Shown: positions 34,516 to 52,879, counted from the first letter of the stretch. The stretch: 64,000 bases of DNA from Lacunisphaera limnophila (GCF_001746835.1 NZ_CP016094.1:496001-560000); one strand, 5' to 3'. Program-made: numbers and translations. Notes: generated by a model not told the origin, from the sequence alone.

Positions 34516-36711
34516 TTAGGTACGGGCGGGGCCCTTGGCGTTGGTCTCGACAATCTTCGCAAGCTGCGAGTTCGGAACCTGCGCGAAGTGGGACGGAGTG
34601 ATGGACGCGCTGGCGCGGCCCTTCGAAAGCGAGCGGATGTCGGTGACGTAGCCGAACAGGAGCTCGAGCGGGACGTGCGCCGAGATGATGCACGCGCCGG
34701 TCTTGTTCTCCATGCCCTGGATCTGGCCGCGGCGGCGGTTGATGTCACCCATCAGGTCGCCCTGATATTCCTCGGGGGTGGTGACCTCGACGCCCATGAT
34801 GGGCTCGAGCAGGATCGGGCCGGCCTGCTTCATCGCTTCCTTGAAGGCGAAGATGCCGGCCATCTTGAAGGCCATTTCGGACGAGTCGACCTCGTGGAAG
34901 GAGCCGTCAGTGATGCGGATGATGGCATCGACCACGGGGAAGCCGGCGATGACGCCGTTGTTGGCGCCCTCGAGCAGGCCGTCGGTGGCGGGCTTGATGA
35001 ATTCCTTCGGGATGGAGCCGCCGACGGTCTCGTTGATGACCTCGACGCCCTTGCCCTTCTCGTTGGGTTCCATCTTGACGACGACGTGGCCGTACTGGCC
35101 CTTGCCGCCGGACTGACGGATGAACTTGCCCTCGCCCTCGGCCGCCTTGGTGATGGTCTCACGGTAGGCGATCTGGGGCTTGCCGGAAGTGGCCTCGACC
35201 TTGAACTCGCGCTTCATGCGGTCGATGATGATCTCGAGGTGCAGCTCGCCCATGCCGGCGAGGATGGTCTGACCCGTGTCCTGGTCGGTCTTGACGCGCA
35301 GGGTCGGATCCTCGGCCACGAGGCGCTGGAGCGCCACGCCGAGCTTTTCCTGGTCGCCCTTGGAGTTCGGCTCGATGGACATCGAGATGACGGGCTCGGG
35401 GAAGGACGGCGGCTCGAGACGGATGTCGAAATCCTCGTCGCACAGGGTGTCGCCGGTGATGACTTCCTTGATGCCGACGACGGCGCAGATGTCACCCGCG
35501 TAGGCGACCTCGATTTCCTCGCGCTCGATGGCGCGCATGAGGACGAGGCGGGAGACGCGCTCGCTGCGGCGGGTGCGGGGATTGTAGAGGGACATGCCGC
35601 GCGGCAGCTGGCCGGTGTAGACGCGGAAGAACACGAGGCGGCCCACGAAGGGATCGTTCCAGAGCTTGAACGCGAGACCGGCCATCTTGGCCTTGTCGTC
35701 GACGACGGCCTCGACGACCTTGCCGTCGCTGTCCTGGCCCTGCATGGGGGGGACGTCGATGGGGCTCGGGAGGTAGTTGACGACGCAGTCGAGCAGGCGC
35801 TGGACACCCTTCTTCTTGAAGGCGGAGCCCGGGATGACGCCGGTGAACTGGAGGGAGATGGTGGCCTTGCGGACGCCGAGCATCAGCTCTTCGACGCTGA
35901 TCTCCTCGCCGTTGAGGTACTTCTCGGCGATGACGTCATCAAAGTCGCACACGGCCTCGATGAGCTTCTCGCGGTATTCCTTGGCCTGGGCGGCCATCTC
36001 CGCGGGGATCGGCATCGTCTTGGGCTTCATGCCCAGCTGGTCGGCCGGATCCTCCTCGAAGGAGTAGGCGACGTTCTGCACGAGATCGACGAGACCGGAG
36101 AAGTTCTCCTCCTTGCCGATCGGGATGAAGATGGGATGGGCGTTGGCCTTGAGCTTCTCGCGCATCTCGGAGACGGCGCGGAAGAAGTCGGCGCCGGTGC
36201 GGTCCATCTTGTTGATGAACGCCACGCGCGGCACCTTGTACTTGTTGGCCTGGCGCCAGACGGTCTCGGACTGGGGCTGCACGCCGGCGACGGCGCAGAA
36301 CACGGCGACGGCGCCGTCGAGCACGCGGAGCGAGCGCTCGACCTCGGCGGTGAAGTCCACGTGACCGGGGGTGTCGATGATATTGATGCGCTGCTTAATG
36401 CCCTTCCAGGGACCCCAGGAAGCGTTCCAGGCGCAGGAAATGGCGGCGGCGGTGATCGTGATGCCGCGCTCGCGCTCCTGCTCCATCCAGTCGGTGACGG
36501 TGGAGCCCTCGTGCACCTCGCCCATCTTGTGGACGGCGCCGGAGTAGAAGAGGATGCGCTCGGTCGTGGTCGTCTTGCCGGCGTCGATGTGCGCGGCAAT
36601 ACCGATGTTACGCGTCCATTCCAGCGGGAACGGACGGTCCTTCGAGTTGACCGACGAGGTTTTCGCCTTGTCGGTGACGACAGTGATCTTGATGGGAGAA
36701 GCGACGGACAT
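34516..36711 (-). CDS. fusA: Elongation factor G
   Basis: The 731-residue translocase has the GTPase motifs [12 protein letters not shown] (40-51), DTPGHVDF and NKMDRTGAD, followed by domains II-V ending in [20 protein letters not shown]. The switch I segment GITITAA and domain IV ([14 protein letters not shown]) look functional. Compared with E. coli EF-G there are about 23 extra N-terminal residues ([20 protein letters not shown] and following) before the first strand. Only one fusA copy is visible. Confidence 0.97.
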   Translation of the reverse strand: MSVASPIKITVVTDKAKTSSVNSKDRPFPLEWTRNIGIAAHIDAGKTTTTERILFYSGAVHKMGEVHEGSTVTDWMEQERERGITITAAAISCAWNASWGPWKGIKQRINIIDTPGHVDFTAEVERSLRVLDGAVAVFCAVAGVQPQSETVWRQANKYKVPRVAFINKMDRTGADFFRAVSEMREKLKANAHPIFIPIGKEENFSGLVDLVQNVAYSFEEDPADQLGMKPKTMPIPAEMAAQAKEYREKLIEAVCDFDDVIAEKYLNGEEISVEELMLGVRKATISLQFTGVIPGSAFKKKGVQRLLDCVVNYLPSPIDVPPMQGQDSDGKVVEAVVDDKAKMAGLAFKLWNDPFVGRLVFFRVYTGQLPRGMSLYNPRTRRSERVSRLVLMRAIEREEIEVAYAGDICAVVGIKEVITGDTLCDEDFDIRLEPPSFPEPVISMSIEPNSKGDQEKLGVALQRLVAEDPTLRVKTDQDTGQTILAGMGELHLEIIIDRMKREFKVEATSGKPQIAYRETITKAAEGEGKFIRQSGGKGQYGHVVVKMEPNEKGKGVEVINETVGGSIPKEFIKPATDGLLEGANNGVIAGFPVVDAIIRITDGSFHEVDSSEMAFKMAGIFAFKEAMKQAGPILLEPIMGVEVTTPEEYQGDLMGDINRRRGQIQGMENKTGACIISAHVPLELLFGYVTDIRSLSKGRASASITPSHFAQVPNSQLAKIVETNAKGPART

Positions 36712-36725
36712 GATCGGGTGATTCC

Positions 36726-37199
36726 TTACCAGCGGAGATGGGCGAAGGCGCGGTTGGCCTGGGCCATCTTGTGCATTTCTTCCTTCTTCTTCACCACGGA
36801 GCCGGTGTTGTTGTAGGCGTCCACGATCTCGGCGGCGATGGCCTCGCGCATCGGGATGCCCTTGCGGCCGTTGGCGGCGTCGACAATCCAGCGGAGGGCC
36901 AGGGATTCCTGGCGCTCAAAGGTGATTTCCACGGGAACCTGGTAGGTGGCGCCACCGACGCGGCGGCTCTTGACCTCCAGCTTCGGGCGGGCGTTTTCCA
37001 TCGCGCCCATCAGCAGGTCGACCGGGTCGCCCTTCTGGAGCTTCTCGCTCACCTTCTCGAAGGCACCGTAGACGATGCGCTCGGCGAGCGTGCGCTTGCC
37101 GCTCTTCATGATGACGTTGATCAGGTGGGTCACCAGGGCGCTGTTATAGCGGACATCCGGGACGGTGGGGCGATGAGTGGCTCTGCGGCGACGTGACAT
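36726..37199 (-). CDS. rpsG: 30S ribosomal protein S7
   Basis: S7 (157 residues) initiates assembly of the 30S head. It starts [20 protein letters not shown] and contains [34 protein letters not shown] and a complete C-terminus ending [12 protein letters not shown]. It is 14 bases before fusA and 21 after rpsL. Confidence 0.97.
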   Translation of the reverse strand: MSRRRRATHRPTVPDVRYNSALVTHLINVIMKSGKRTLAERIVYGAFEKVSEKLQKGDPVDLLMGAMENARPKLEVKSRRVGGATYQVPVEITFERQESLALRWIVDAANGRKGIPMREAIAAEIVDAYNNTGSVVKKKEEMHKMAQANRAFAHLRW

Positions 37200-37220
37200 G
37201 GTGGCGGAAAAAGAACGGGT

Positions 37221-37601
37221 TTACTTGGCGGCCTTCGGGCGCTTGACGCCGTATTTGGAACGGGAACGACGGCGCTTCTCGACACCGGTGGCGTCGAGGG
37301 TGCCGCGGACAATGTGGTAACGCACGCCGGGGAGATCCTTCACGCGGCCACCGCGCACGAGCACAATGGAGTGCTCCTGGAGGTTGTGGCCCTCGTCGGG
37401 GATATAGGAGATGACCTCGGTGCCGTTCGTGAGGCGGACCTTCGCGACTTTGCGGATGGCCGAGTTCGGCTTTTTCGGCGTGCGGGTCATGACCTGCACA
37501 CAAACGCCGCGGCGGAAGGGATTACCCTGCAACGCCGGAGCCTTGGACTTCGCAACGACTTTGCGGCGTCCTTTTCTCACGAGTTGGTTGATGGTTGGCA
37601 T
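37221..37601 (-). CDS. rpsL: 30S ribosomal protein S12
   Basis: S12 (126 residues) lines the decoding centre. It begins [20 protein letters not shown]. The [20 protein letters not shown] segment retains the lysine whose change gives streptomycin resistance in E. coli, and the [10 protein letters not shown] loop is intact. The ATG at 37601 is chosen; the upstream in-frame codons read through the untranslated leader. It is the first gene of the str segment, with a 599-base non-coding region upstream. Confidence 0.97.
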   Translation of the reverse strand: MPTINQLVRKGRRKVVAKSKAPALQGNPFRRGVCVQVMTRTPKKPNSAIRKVAKVRLTNGTEVISYIPDEGHNLQEHSIVLVRGGRVKDLPGVRYHIVRGTLDATGVEKRRRSRSKYGVKRPKAAK

Positions 37602-37641
37602 GTGTTTGGATGAAAGGTTGGGAAAAGTGGAAAAGGCGCGG

Positions 37642-37669
37642 AACCTACCGGAGCAAGGGCCCCCGGCAA
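37642..37669 (-). promoter_or_regulatory. Possible promoter of the rpsL transcript
   Basis: On the minus strand TTGCCG (37669-37664) and TAGGTT (37647-37642) are spaced by 16 bases, about 40 bases before the rpsL start. The match to sigma-70 consensus is moderate and unsupported by other data. Confidence 0.3.
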
Positions 37670-37780
37670 GAACTATTTCGCGCTTTATGGGAAACACGAC
37701 TTCAGGCGGGGGATTCCCACTCGAAATCGCGGCGTCTCAGGTGCCTCTACAGTTTGGCTGCAGTGGCTGTAAGTGACGAT

Positions 37781-37815
37781 AGGGAGGGTCAGAAAAGCAG
37801 GGGGCCTGACCCTAC
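37781..37815. repeat. REP-like hairpin, GTAG-GGTCAG type
   Basis: Read on the minus strand: GTAGGGTCAG, a GCCCCCTGCTTTT loop, then CTGACCC. The 7-base stem and GTAG head fit the REP pattern, but the sequence differs from the GGCGGG family elsewhere in the window. It is a solitary copy here. Confidence 0.6.
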
Positions 37816-37980
37816 TTCAAGAGTTAAATCGAAAAAACAGCGGAAAAGTTATTCACAAGGGCTGAAACTGGCCTGGCGGAGGCCTACTCCCCTGCCCTGT
37901 CGGCCGCCACACGCGGGTCGAGTGACGCGACCCGGGAGCCTGCATGGAACCAAATTGCGGCTGGGGCCCGAACCGTGGAC

Positions 37981-38013
37981 AAAAAGAACGCCCGACCCCA
38001 GAGGGGCCGGGCG
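37981..38013 (-). terminator. Terminator-like hairpin with no assigned upstream gene
   Basis: On the minus strand CGCCCGGCCCC-TCT-GGGGTCGGGCG (one mismatch) is followed by TTCTTTTT. No minus-strand gene ends here: rpoC has its own terminator 1.3 kb upstream, and the gene in between lies on the other strand. It may end a small RNA or act as a leader attenuator for the str genes. Confidence 0.55.
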
Positions 38014-38200
38014 AGAAGACATCCGGAGCAAGGCTCAACAGACATCTTTTTGGCGGGAGGACCTGCAGAATCCCCATTCTCCTCTCAAAAACAACGTCAA
38101 TTTTTGCTTTAGCCGGGGGCGGCGACGGCCTAAACAAACGCCCGCGGCCCGGCCTGCTCAGGCGTGACTTCCGCCCCCCACCCTGTCTACCTCCCCATCC

Positions 38201-39166
38201 ATGCGTTCGCTGAGGTCCATCGGTATTTCCGAAGAAAAATTCCAGCCCTGGCTGCGCCGGGAGATACTGCAGGCGCTAAAATGGGGGGCGGGCCTCCTCC
38301 TCGGTGGCTTGGCGCTGGCCGGGGGGCTGACTGCGGTTTCCCCAAGCTTTGCCGGCACCTGGACCACGTTTAACTATCAACTCTCCAGTGTGGCGCTGGA
38401 CCAGCACCCGGTCGCCCTGGTGCGGACCTTCGCCGCCCGCCTGCGCGAGAGCGAGTATGGGTGGGCCCCACTGGGACTGGGTGCCCCCTTTAACATCACC
38501 GAGGCCCGCCAGCGCCTGAAGAGCGACTTCCCCGAGGTCGCGAGCGTGGTGGACGGCGTGCCCCAGGTCCCCCGCGCCCTGAGTCTGAAACGGGCCAATC
38601 CCGCCCGTTACGAACAACGTCTGGCCGAGTACGTGGCCCGTCATCAGCGGATCGAATCCGTGCGCTTCACCAGCCTGTACGACCGGGACGACCTGTTCTC
38701 CCCGCCCAACGCCAATGTGAAGCTCGGGTTGTTCGCGACCAAGGTTTTTGGCCTGCTGGATGCCCTGCTTTACACGCTCAGCACGATTGTCGGCGGCGGG
38801 CTCCCCGGGGTATTGCTCTTTGGCACGGTCCTGAGCCTCTCCGCCCCGGCCCTCTGGCGCTCCCGGCGTCCGGCGCGGATCTGGCTCAAGCTGCTCGCGT
38901 GGCCCACCCTCGCCAGCGCCCTCATTTGGGGGGCAATTTTCTTCATGGCGGTGGCCTCGGCGATGCTCGGCGGGTTCACACCTAACACGTCGGCCGTGAC
39001 GCTGCTGGCCACCCTGCCCCTGCTCTTTACCCTGGCCAAGGCCCCGTTGCATCTGGCGGAGACTCTTGTTACCCCGGCCAAAAAATGGGACGGCATCGAT
39101 CGGCGCAAACCGCGTCCGCCCGAGGCGCCCCCGGGCATGACAACGCCGCCGATTGGCGGGGCTTAA
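38201..39166 (+). CDS. Hypothetical membrane protein between rpoC and rpsL
   Basis: The 321-residue product starts at the ATG at 38201. It has a first transmembrane segment at about 27-50, a soluble domain of about 130 residues (with FNYQLSSVALDQHPVALVRT and RFTSLYDRDDLFSPPNANVK), three or four further hydrophobic segments between 175 and 285, and a Pro-rich tail (RKPRPPEAPPGMTTPP). I recognise no family. It is the only plus-strand gene in the ribosomal supercluster. Codon composition is like its neighbours, and the reverse-strand alternatives are low-complexity, so it is probably genuine. Confidence 0.7.
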   Translation: MRSLRSIGISEEKFQPWLRREILQALKWGAGLLLGGLALAGGLTAVSPSFAGTWTTFNYQLSSVALDQHPVALVRTFAARLRESEYGWAPLGLGAPFNITEARQRLKSDFPEVASVVDGVPQVPRALSLKRANPARYEQRLAEYVARHQRIESVRFTSLYDRDDLFSPPNANVKLGLFATKVFGLLDALLYTLSTIVGGGLPGVLLFGTVLSLSAPALWRSRRPARIWLKLLAWPTLASALIWGAIFFMAVASAMLGGFTPNTSAVTLLATLPLLFTLAKAPLHLAETLVTPAKKWDGIDRRKPRPPEAPPGMTTPPIGGA

Positions 39167-39268
39167 GAGCGAGGGCACCCACGTCACCCGCAAGGGGCCG
39201 GGCCGGGCGATTCCTCCCCGGCGTTCCTCGCGCTTTCACCGACCGGCCGCGCCCCTCGGCAGAGGCGC

Positions 39269-39303
39269 AAAAAAAGCCGCCCGGTCTTGCGACCAGGCGG
39301 CTT
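39269..39303 (-). terminator. Rho-independent terminator of rpoC
   Basis: On the minus strand AAGCCGCC-T-GGTC, a GCAA loop, GACC-G-GGCGGCTT and then TTTTTTT form a strong stem with one mismatch. It lies 24 bases beyond the rpoC stop codon and separates the rpoBC and str transcripts. Confidence 0.93.
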
Positions 39304-39326
39304 GAAAGGTGTGGAGTTCCGTCGGC

Positions 39327-43454
<4,128 letters not shown>

Positions 43455-43485
43455 TATGATTGTGCTCCCAGTATTGTGTTAAGTG

Positions 43486-47292
<3,807 letters not shown>

Positions 47293-47433
47293 GGAATTTC
47301 CCGTGTAGATGTGAACTGAAAAAAGGAGCGGAACTCACTCGCCGACGCCAAGACTGCGGCGCGGCAAGGTAGCAAAACGGCGCCCGGACGCGGGGTCCTG
47401 GGACGCGGAAAGAACAAAAGAACGAAAGCCGAA

Positions 47434-47463
47434 AGACAGGCCGCGGTTGGACGCGGCCTGTCT
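47434..47463 (-). terminator. Hairpin between rplL and rpoB, probable attenuator
   Basis: A perfect 12-base stem AGACAGGCCGCG / CGCGGCCTGTCT with a 6-base loop is followed on the minus strand by a U-rich but interrupted tract (TTCGGCTTTCGTTCTTTTG). It is 40 bases after the rplL stop. E. coli has a partial terminator at the same place. Confidence 0.75.
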
Positions 47464-47503
47464 CGTAGAATCGAGCGGGTTGAAGCGGGTAAACGCCAAG
47501 CGG

Positions 47504-47884
<381 letters not shown>

Positions 47885-48003
47885 GGTATGTTCTCCTGAA
47901 GCGGCTAGCGGTCTCGAATGAGACGCGTTTAAGGGACGTATCCCCTAGCCTCTTCCTTGGATAGTTGCTTCCGGCCGGAGCCGGAAAATTTGGGTTGGAT
48001 GGG

Positions 48004-48501
48004 TTAGGCGGCCGGAGCAGCGGGCTGCTCCTTCTTGACCTTGGCGTCGAGGACGCGGACGAAGGCGGCACCCTGCATGGTGAGGAGGCCGAGGAACATC
48101 GAGCGCAGCGCGTCGAAGGAAGGCAGATCGGCGAGCTTCGCCAGATCGGCGGCCGTCATCAGCTTCTTGTCGAGCACGCCGACCTTGACCTCGAGTTTCT
48201 GCTTTTCCTCGATGAACTTTTTCAGGGTCTTGGCGACGCCGGCGGGGTTCTTGCCGCCGACCACGACGGCCGTCTGGCCGGAGAGGGAGCCCTCGAGGTC
48301 GGGCAGGCCCATGGCCTTGGCCGCGACGCGGAAGGAGCTGTTCTTCACGACGTGGAACTCGGCCTTCTCGGGGGCCAGGCGCTTGCGCAGCTCGGCCGCG
48401 TCGGCGACGGTGAGTTTCGTGAAATTGGTCAGGATGACGTAGTCGGACTTCTTGAGGTGCCCGCTGACTTCATCGATCAGGTATTGTTTTTCTGCTCTCA
48501 T
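48004..48501 (-). CDS. rplJ: 50S ribosomal protein L10
   Basis: L10 (165 residues) anchors L7/L12 to the ribosome. It shows EKQYLIDEVSGHLKKSDYVI, AELRKRLAPEKAEFHVVKNS and a C-terminal helix with a Lys/Pro/Ala end. AAGGAG lies about ten bases before the ATG. In other bacteria the L10-L12 complex represses this segment; a matching leader was not identified in the 13-base rplA-rplJ gap. Confidence 0.96.
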   Translation of the reverse strand: MRAEKQYLIDEVSGHLKKSDYVILTNFTKLTVADAAELRKRLAPEKAEFHVVKNSSFRVAAKAMGLPDLEGSLSGQTAVVVGGKNPAGVAKTLKKFIEEKQKLEVKVGVLDKKLMTAADLAKLADLPSFDALRSMFLGLLTMQGAAFVRVLDAKVKKEQPAAPAA

Positions 48502-48514
48502 GGTGCGGGGCTCC

Positions 48515-49210
48515 TTAGAATTTGTTGAACTCGGTGGACGCCAGCTTGACGCCGGGGCTCATGGACGAGGAGAGCGTGACGCTCTTGATGTAGTGGCCCT
48601 TGAACGCGGCCGGCTTGGCCTTGCCGATGGCCTCGAGGACCGCGGCGACGTTCTCGGAGATCTGGGCGGTGGTGAAGGAGCGCTTGCCGACGCCGACGCC
48701 GATGTTGGCGGTCTTGTCGACCTTGAACTCCACGCGGCCGGCCTTGACGGCCTTGATGCCGGCGGGGATGTCGTCGGTGACGGTGCCGGACTTCGGGTTG
48801 GGCATGAGGCCCTTGGGACCGAGGACGCGGGCGAGGGTGCGGACCTGCTTCATGGCCTCGGTGGTCGCGATCGCGACGTCGAAGTCGAGCCAGCCGGCGT
48901 TGATCTTGGTCATCAGCTCGGCGAGGCCGGCGTGATCGGCACCGGCGGCGAGGGCCTTGTCGGCATCGTCGGTGAAGACGATGACGCGGACCTTCTTGCC
49001 GGAACCGTTGGGCAGCGGCGTGGTGCCGCGGACCATCTGGTCGCCCTGGGCGGGATCAACCCCGAGGCGGAAGGACAGCTCGATGGTCTCATCGAACTTG
49101 GCCTTGGGGAACTTGGCGAGGATCTCCACCGCTTCGTTCAGGGGATACTCCTTGGTGAGGTCAGCGGCCTTGGCGGCGCTGTTGTAGCGTTTGCTGTGTT
49201 TGACGGGCAT
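48515..49210 (-). CDS. rplA: 50S ribosomal protein L1
   Basis: L1 (231 residues) forms the mobile stalk at the E site. Conserved parts are SFRLGVDPAQGDQMVRGTTP, LPNGSGKKVRVIVF, LGPKGLMPNPKSGTVTDD and YIKSVTLSSSMSPGVKL. An AAGGAG-type ribosome-binding site lies upstream of the ATG. It follows rplK by 66 bases. Confidence 0.97.
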   Translation of the reverse strand: MPVKHSKRYNSAAKAADLTKEYPLNEAVEILAKFPKAKFDETIELSFRLGVDPAQGDQMVRGTTPLPNGSGKKVRVIVFTDDADKALAAGADHAGLAELMTKINAGWLDFDVAIATTEAMKQVRTLARVLGPKGLMPNPKSGTVTDDIPAGIKAVKAGRVEFKVDKTANIGVGVGKRSFTTAQISENVAAVLEAIGKAKPAAFKGHYIKSVTLSSSMSPGVKLASTEFNKF

Positions 49211-49276
49211 GTTGGACTCCTTGCGGTGCGAACGTCCGTGAGGACTCCCGCGGTGAGTTGCTGGGCTGGGTGAAAA

Positions 49277-49702
49277 TTAGTCGACGACTTCGATGCCCAT
49301 GTTGCGGGCGGTGCCGGCGATCATGCGGATGGCGGCCTCTTCGCTGTTGGCGTTGAGGTCGGCCTTCTTGAGTTTGATGATCTCGAGGATCTGCTTCTTC
49401 GTGACCTTGCCGACCTTGTCCATGTTGGGCTTGGCGGAACCGGAGGCGATGCCGGCGGCCTTCTTCAGGAGGACGGAAGCCGGGGGCGACTTCAGGATGA
49501 AGGTGAAGGATTTGTCGCTGTAGACGGTGATCACGACCGGGATGATCATGCCGTTCTGGTCCTTGGTCTTCGCGTTGAACTCCTTGCAGAAGCCCATGAT
49601 GTTGACGCCTTGGGCGCCGAGGGCGGGACCGACCGGGGGCGCCGGATTGGCGGCACCGGCGGGGAGCTGGAGACGGACGTAACCTTGAATTTTCTTGGCC
49701 AT
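49277..49702 (-). CDS. rplK: 50S ribosomal protein L11
   Basis: L11 (141 residues) forms the GTPase-associated centre and is needed for RelA activation. It contains the proline-rich [20 protein letters not shown] linker, the N-terminal thiostrepton-binding region, and the RNA-binding C-terminal domain ending [13 protein letters not shown]. Length equals E. coli L11. It follows nusG by 41 bases. Confidence 0.97.
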   Translation of the reverse strand: MAKKIQGYVRLQLPAGAANPAPPVGPALGAQGVNIMGFCKEFNAKTKDQNGMIIPVVITVYSDKSFTFILKSPPASVLLKKAAGIASGSAKPNMDKVGKVTKKQILEIIKLKKADLNANSEEAAIRMIAGTARNMGIEVVD

Positions 49703-49743
49703 GGTAAGGGAGGGTGGACTGGTTGGTGGTGAGGGCGGCTGGA

Positions 49744-50316
49744 TCAGCTTTCAGAGGCGCGCTGGACCTGCCAGTATTCGAGTTCGACGGGCGTAAACCG
49801 ACCGAAAATGGAGACGGAAATCTTGAGCTTGCCACGGGCGGGGTCGACCTCGTCGACGCGGCCGGTGAGGTTGGCGAAGGCGCCGTCCGTGATCTTGAGC
49901 TCCTCGCCCACCTCGAAGGTGACCTTGGGCACTTCCTTGCCGGTGGCGGCCTCGACGCGGGCCTTGATCTCGTCGATCTCGTTCTGCCGGAGCGCGGCGG
50001 GATGATCGCCGCCGACAAAGCCGATGACGCCCGAGGCGTCCTTCACGAAGTAGAAGGGCTTGATCATGACCTTCTTTTCCTCGTCGTAGAGGCACATGTT
50101 GATGAACACGTAGCCCGGGTAGAGCTTGCGCACCTTGGTGGACTTCTTGCCGTTCTTGACCTCGGAAACGATCTCGGTCGGCAGGAGCACCTCGTGCACC
50201 TGGTCGTCGAGCTCCTCGGCCTTCTTGAACTTCTCGATGTAGTTCTTCACCTTGTTCTCCTGGCCGGAGAGCGTGTGCAGGGCGAACCACTGGGCATTGG
50301 AAGTCTGGGTGGACAT
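49744..50316 (-). CDS. nusG: Transcription termination/antitermination protein NusG
   Basis: NusG (190 residues) has the NGN domain ([33 protein letters not shown]) and a C-terminal KOW domain ([20 protein letters not shown]). It binds RNA polymerase and couples it to Rho or to S10. The ATG at 50316 is chosen; a codon at 50349 would overlap secE. It lies 17 bases after secE. Confidence 0.95.
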   Translation of the reverse strand: MSTQTSNAQWFALHTLSGQENKVKNYIEKFKKAEELDDQVHEVLLPTEIVSEVKNGKKSTKVRKLYPGYVFINMCLYDEEKKVMIKPFYFVKDASGVIGFVGGDHPAALRQNEIDEIKARVEAATGKEVPKVTFEVGEELKITDGAFANLTGRVDEVDPARGKLKISVSIFGRFTPVELEYWQVQRASES

Positions 50317-50333
50317 CGGGAACGAAGGGAAGG

Positions 50334-50540
50334 TTAACGGCTGACCCACTCAGTGACGGCGTTCACGACATTCAGCAGCGCGAAGTCGCTGACGCTCGTG
50401 AACAGGCCGAGCAGAAGGCACGCGACGATCACGACGATGGTCGAATCCTTGAGTTCGGACTTGGTCGGCCAGCTGGCTTTCTGCAACTCGCCAACGAGTT
50501 CGCTGAAGAAGAGGCGGGCGGAGCGGAAGGGATTGGCCAT
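50334..50540 (-). CDS. secE: Preprotein translocase subunit SecE
   Basis: SecE (68 residues) is the short single-helix form. An amphipathic N-terminal part (FFSELVGELQKASWPTKSEL) precedes one transmembrane segment (STIVVIVACLLLGLFTSVSD). The WP(T/S)(K/R) motif is the family hallmark. It lies between tRNA-Trp and nusG, the common bacterial arrangement. Confidence 0.94.
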   Translation of the reverse strand: MANPFRSARLFFSELVGELQKASWPTKSELKDSTIVVIVACLLLGLFTSVSDFALLNVVNAVTEWVSR

Positions 50541-50559
50541 GTGATTTGTCGGGCGAAGG

Positions 50560-50635
50560 TGGCAGGGGCGGAGGGAATCGAACCCCCAACCAACGGTTTT
50601 GGAGACCGCTACTCTACCAATTGAGCTACACCCCT
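50560..50635 (-). tRNA. tRNA-Trp (anticodon CCA)
   Basis: Acceptor stem AGGGGTG pairs with CGCCCCT. The anticodon arm CGGTCTCCAAAACCG places CCA at the anticodon, the T-arm is GGGGGTTCGATTCCC, the discriminator is G and the 3' CCA is encoded (50562-50560). It lies between tuf and secE. Confidence 0.96.
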
Positions 50636-50653
50636 GTGGTTATTTCTTTTAGA

Positions 50654-50694
50654 CGACACAGCCGGGACCCCCAAAGGGAGCCCCGGCAGCGTCG
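50654..50694 (-). other. Hairpin between tuf and tRNA-Trp
   Basis: GCCGGG / CCCGGC forms the core of a longer imperfect stem with an AAA loop. No U-tract follows on the minus strand (GTCTAAAAG), so it looks more like an RNA-processing or stability element than a terminator. Confidence 0.5.
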
Positions 50695-50716
50695 GTCTGA
50701 AGCTGGTTGAGGACGC

Positions 50717-51907
<1,191 letters not shown>

Positions 51908-51979
51908 GTGGAGTAGTGGTTTTGGTTAGGTATTGAAGTGGTTGATCTTGATTAACGTCGGAGATCACCGACGTCGCCC

Positions 51980-52055
51980 TGGAGCCCAGAACCGGATTCG
52001 AACCGGCGACCTCGTCCTTACCAAGAACGTGCTCTACCAACTGAGCTATCTGGGC
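51980..52055 (-). tRNA. tRNA-Thr (anticodon GGT)
   Basis: Acceptor GCCCAGA pairs with TCTGGGC. The anticodon arm CGTTC-TTGGTAA-GGACG shows GGT, the T-arm is CCGGTTCGAATCCGG, the discriminator is T and the 3' CCA is encoded at 51982-51980. It is the first transcribed element upstream of tuf. Confidence 0.96.
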
Positions 52056-52091
52056 AGACCAAGTCACTGGCAAAAAACAAAGAGAACGACG

Positions 52092-52120
52092 AAGAAACGA
52101 TTCCGGAAAAGGACCGTCAA
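52092..52120 (-). promoter_or_regulatory. Possible promoter of the tRNA-Thr-tuf transcript
   Basis: A clear TTGACG (52120-52115) is followed after 17 bases by a poor -10 match TTTCTT (52097-52092), 37 bases before the tRNA. Only the -35 element is convincing. Confidence 0.3.
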
Positions 52121-52147
52121 CTAGATTTTGTGCGAATTGGCAGATTT

Positions 52148-52879
52148 CTATGCCCCCACCACCACGCGATACCGTCCGGGAGGCAGTCTTTCGCCCAAAT
52201 GGTAAGACCGGACCAGGTAATTCCGGAAAAAGCCATCCACCTCATCCCACCCCGAACCACCGGTCAGAATGAGGTCACCAATCAAACCGGCATTGCCTAC
52301 CACCACGAGAAATTCCACAGGGGCGTAATCCGAGCGCGGTGGCTGAATTCCTGTAAGTGATTGTAAAAGAATAGCTTTACCACTTTTCAATTCACGTATC
52401 TCGAGAAATCCAGACCGGACAGCCAGCGTGGACTGCGGCCGGTCTATCTGGCCCATGCCGGCAAATGGCGCCTCATTCCCCTGCACCAGGACATCCGCCA
52501 GCTTCTCCGGTACCGGCGCCAGCTCCAAACCGTAGGGCGCGATGGCCTGCTCGCTGACGGTCAGTTTGGGATCAAAGCTCCCAAAAACCTCCCCGGGCAG
52601 TCTTTGGCGCGCCTGACTGAGTGGGGTTTGGCCATAATTCCACTGGGTCGGGAAAAACAACGGCGTCGGATCGAGCAGTTCCGCCCGCTCCTGCAATATG
52701 CGATCGTCACTGGTGGTGCCCGCGCCCGCCAACTGCACGAAGGGCGACGCCGTCGTCGCACGCACGGGCGGCGGGACCGGCTTGCTCTGCAGCCACCAGC
52801 CCCAGGCCCCCACCCCAGCCAAACCCGTGATGAGGCCGACCCATACCCGCCGCTTGATGCTGAACCGGGACTGCGTCAT
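52148..52879 (-). CDS. Membrane-anchored periplasmic hypothetical protein of the exbBD operon
   Basis: The 243-residue protein has one transmembrane segment at about 12-30 (VWVGLITGLAGVGAWGWWL) and a proline-rich stretch, then a soluble domain with no TonB C-terminal signature. Its conserved-looking parts are FLEIRELKSGKAILLQSLTG and DEVDGFFRNYLVRSYHLGER. The topology (short cytoplasmic N-terminus, long periplasmic part) is TonB/TolA-like, and it is the last gene of the TPR-exbB-exbD operon, 13 bases after exbD. A role as energy transducer or partner of ExbBD is inferred only from topology and position. Confidence 0.6.
   Translation of the reverse strand: MTQSRFSIKRRVWVGLITGLAGVGAWGWWLQSKPVPPPVRATTASPFVQLAGAGTTSDDRILQERAELLDPTPLFFPTQWNYGQTPLSQARQRLPGEVFGSFDPKLTVSEQAIAPYGLELAPVPEKLADVLVQGNEAPFAGMGQIDRPQSTLAVRSGFLEIRELKSGKAILLQSLTGIQPPRSDYAPVEFLVVVGNAGLIGDLILTGGSGWDEVDGFFRNYLVRSYHLGERLPPGRYRVVVGA

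Larger units (their letters stand above)
37602..38200. other. 599-base non-coding region between divergent rpsL and the membrane gene
   Basis: No convincing reading frame lies here; the longest open frames are low-complexity and lack any family features. Visible structures are a possible str promoter (37642-37669), a REP-like hairpin (37781-37815), a single DnaA-box-like TTATTCACA (37849-37857), a 7-base stem CGGGTCG / CGACCCG (37914-37934), and a minus-strand terminator-like hairpin (37981-38013). It must carry the promoter for the ribosomal str-S10 genes and may encode a leader RNA or small RNA. Confidence 0.6.

Noticed and set aside
34588-36816. A 742-codon open frame antisense to fusA
   Set aside because: EF-G on the minus strand explains the region fully; the antisense product has no recognisable domain.
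37849-37857. A DnaA-box-like TTATTCACA as a sign of a replication origin
   Set aside because: A single box with no cluster, no AT-rich unwinding region and no dnaA or dnaN nearby.
37595-38167. A 190-codon plus-strand frame upstream of the membrane gene
   Set aside because: It crosses the REP-like hairpin and the terminator-like stem, and its translation is compositionally random.
50654-50694. The hairpin after tuf as an intrinsic terminator
   Set aside because: No U-tract follows, and tRNA-Trp and secE continue directly downstream.
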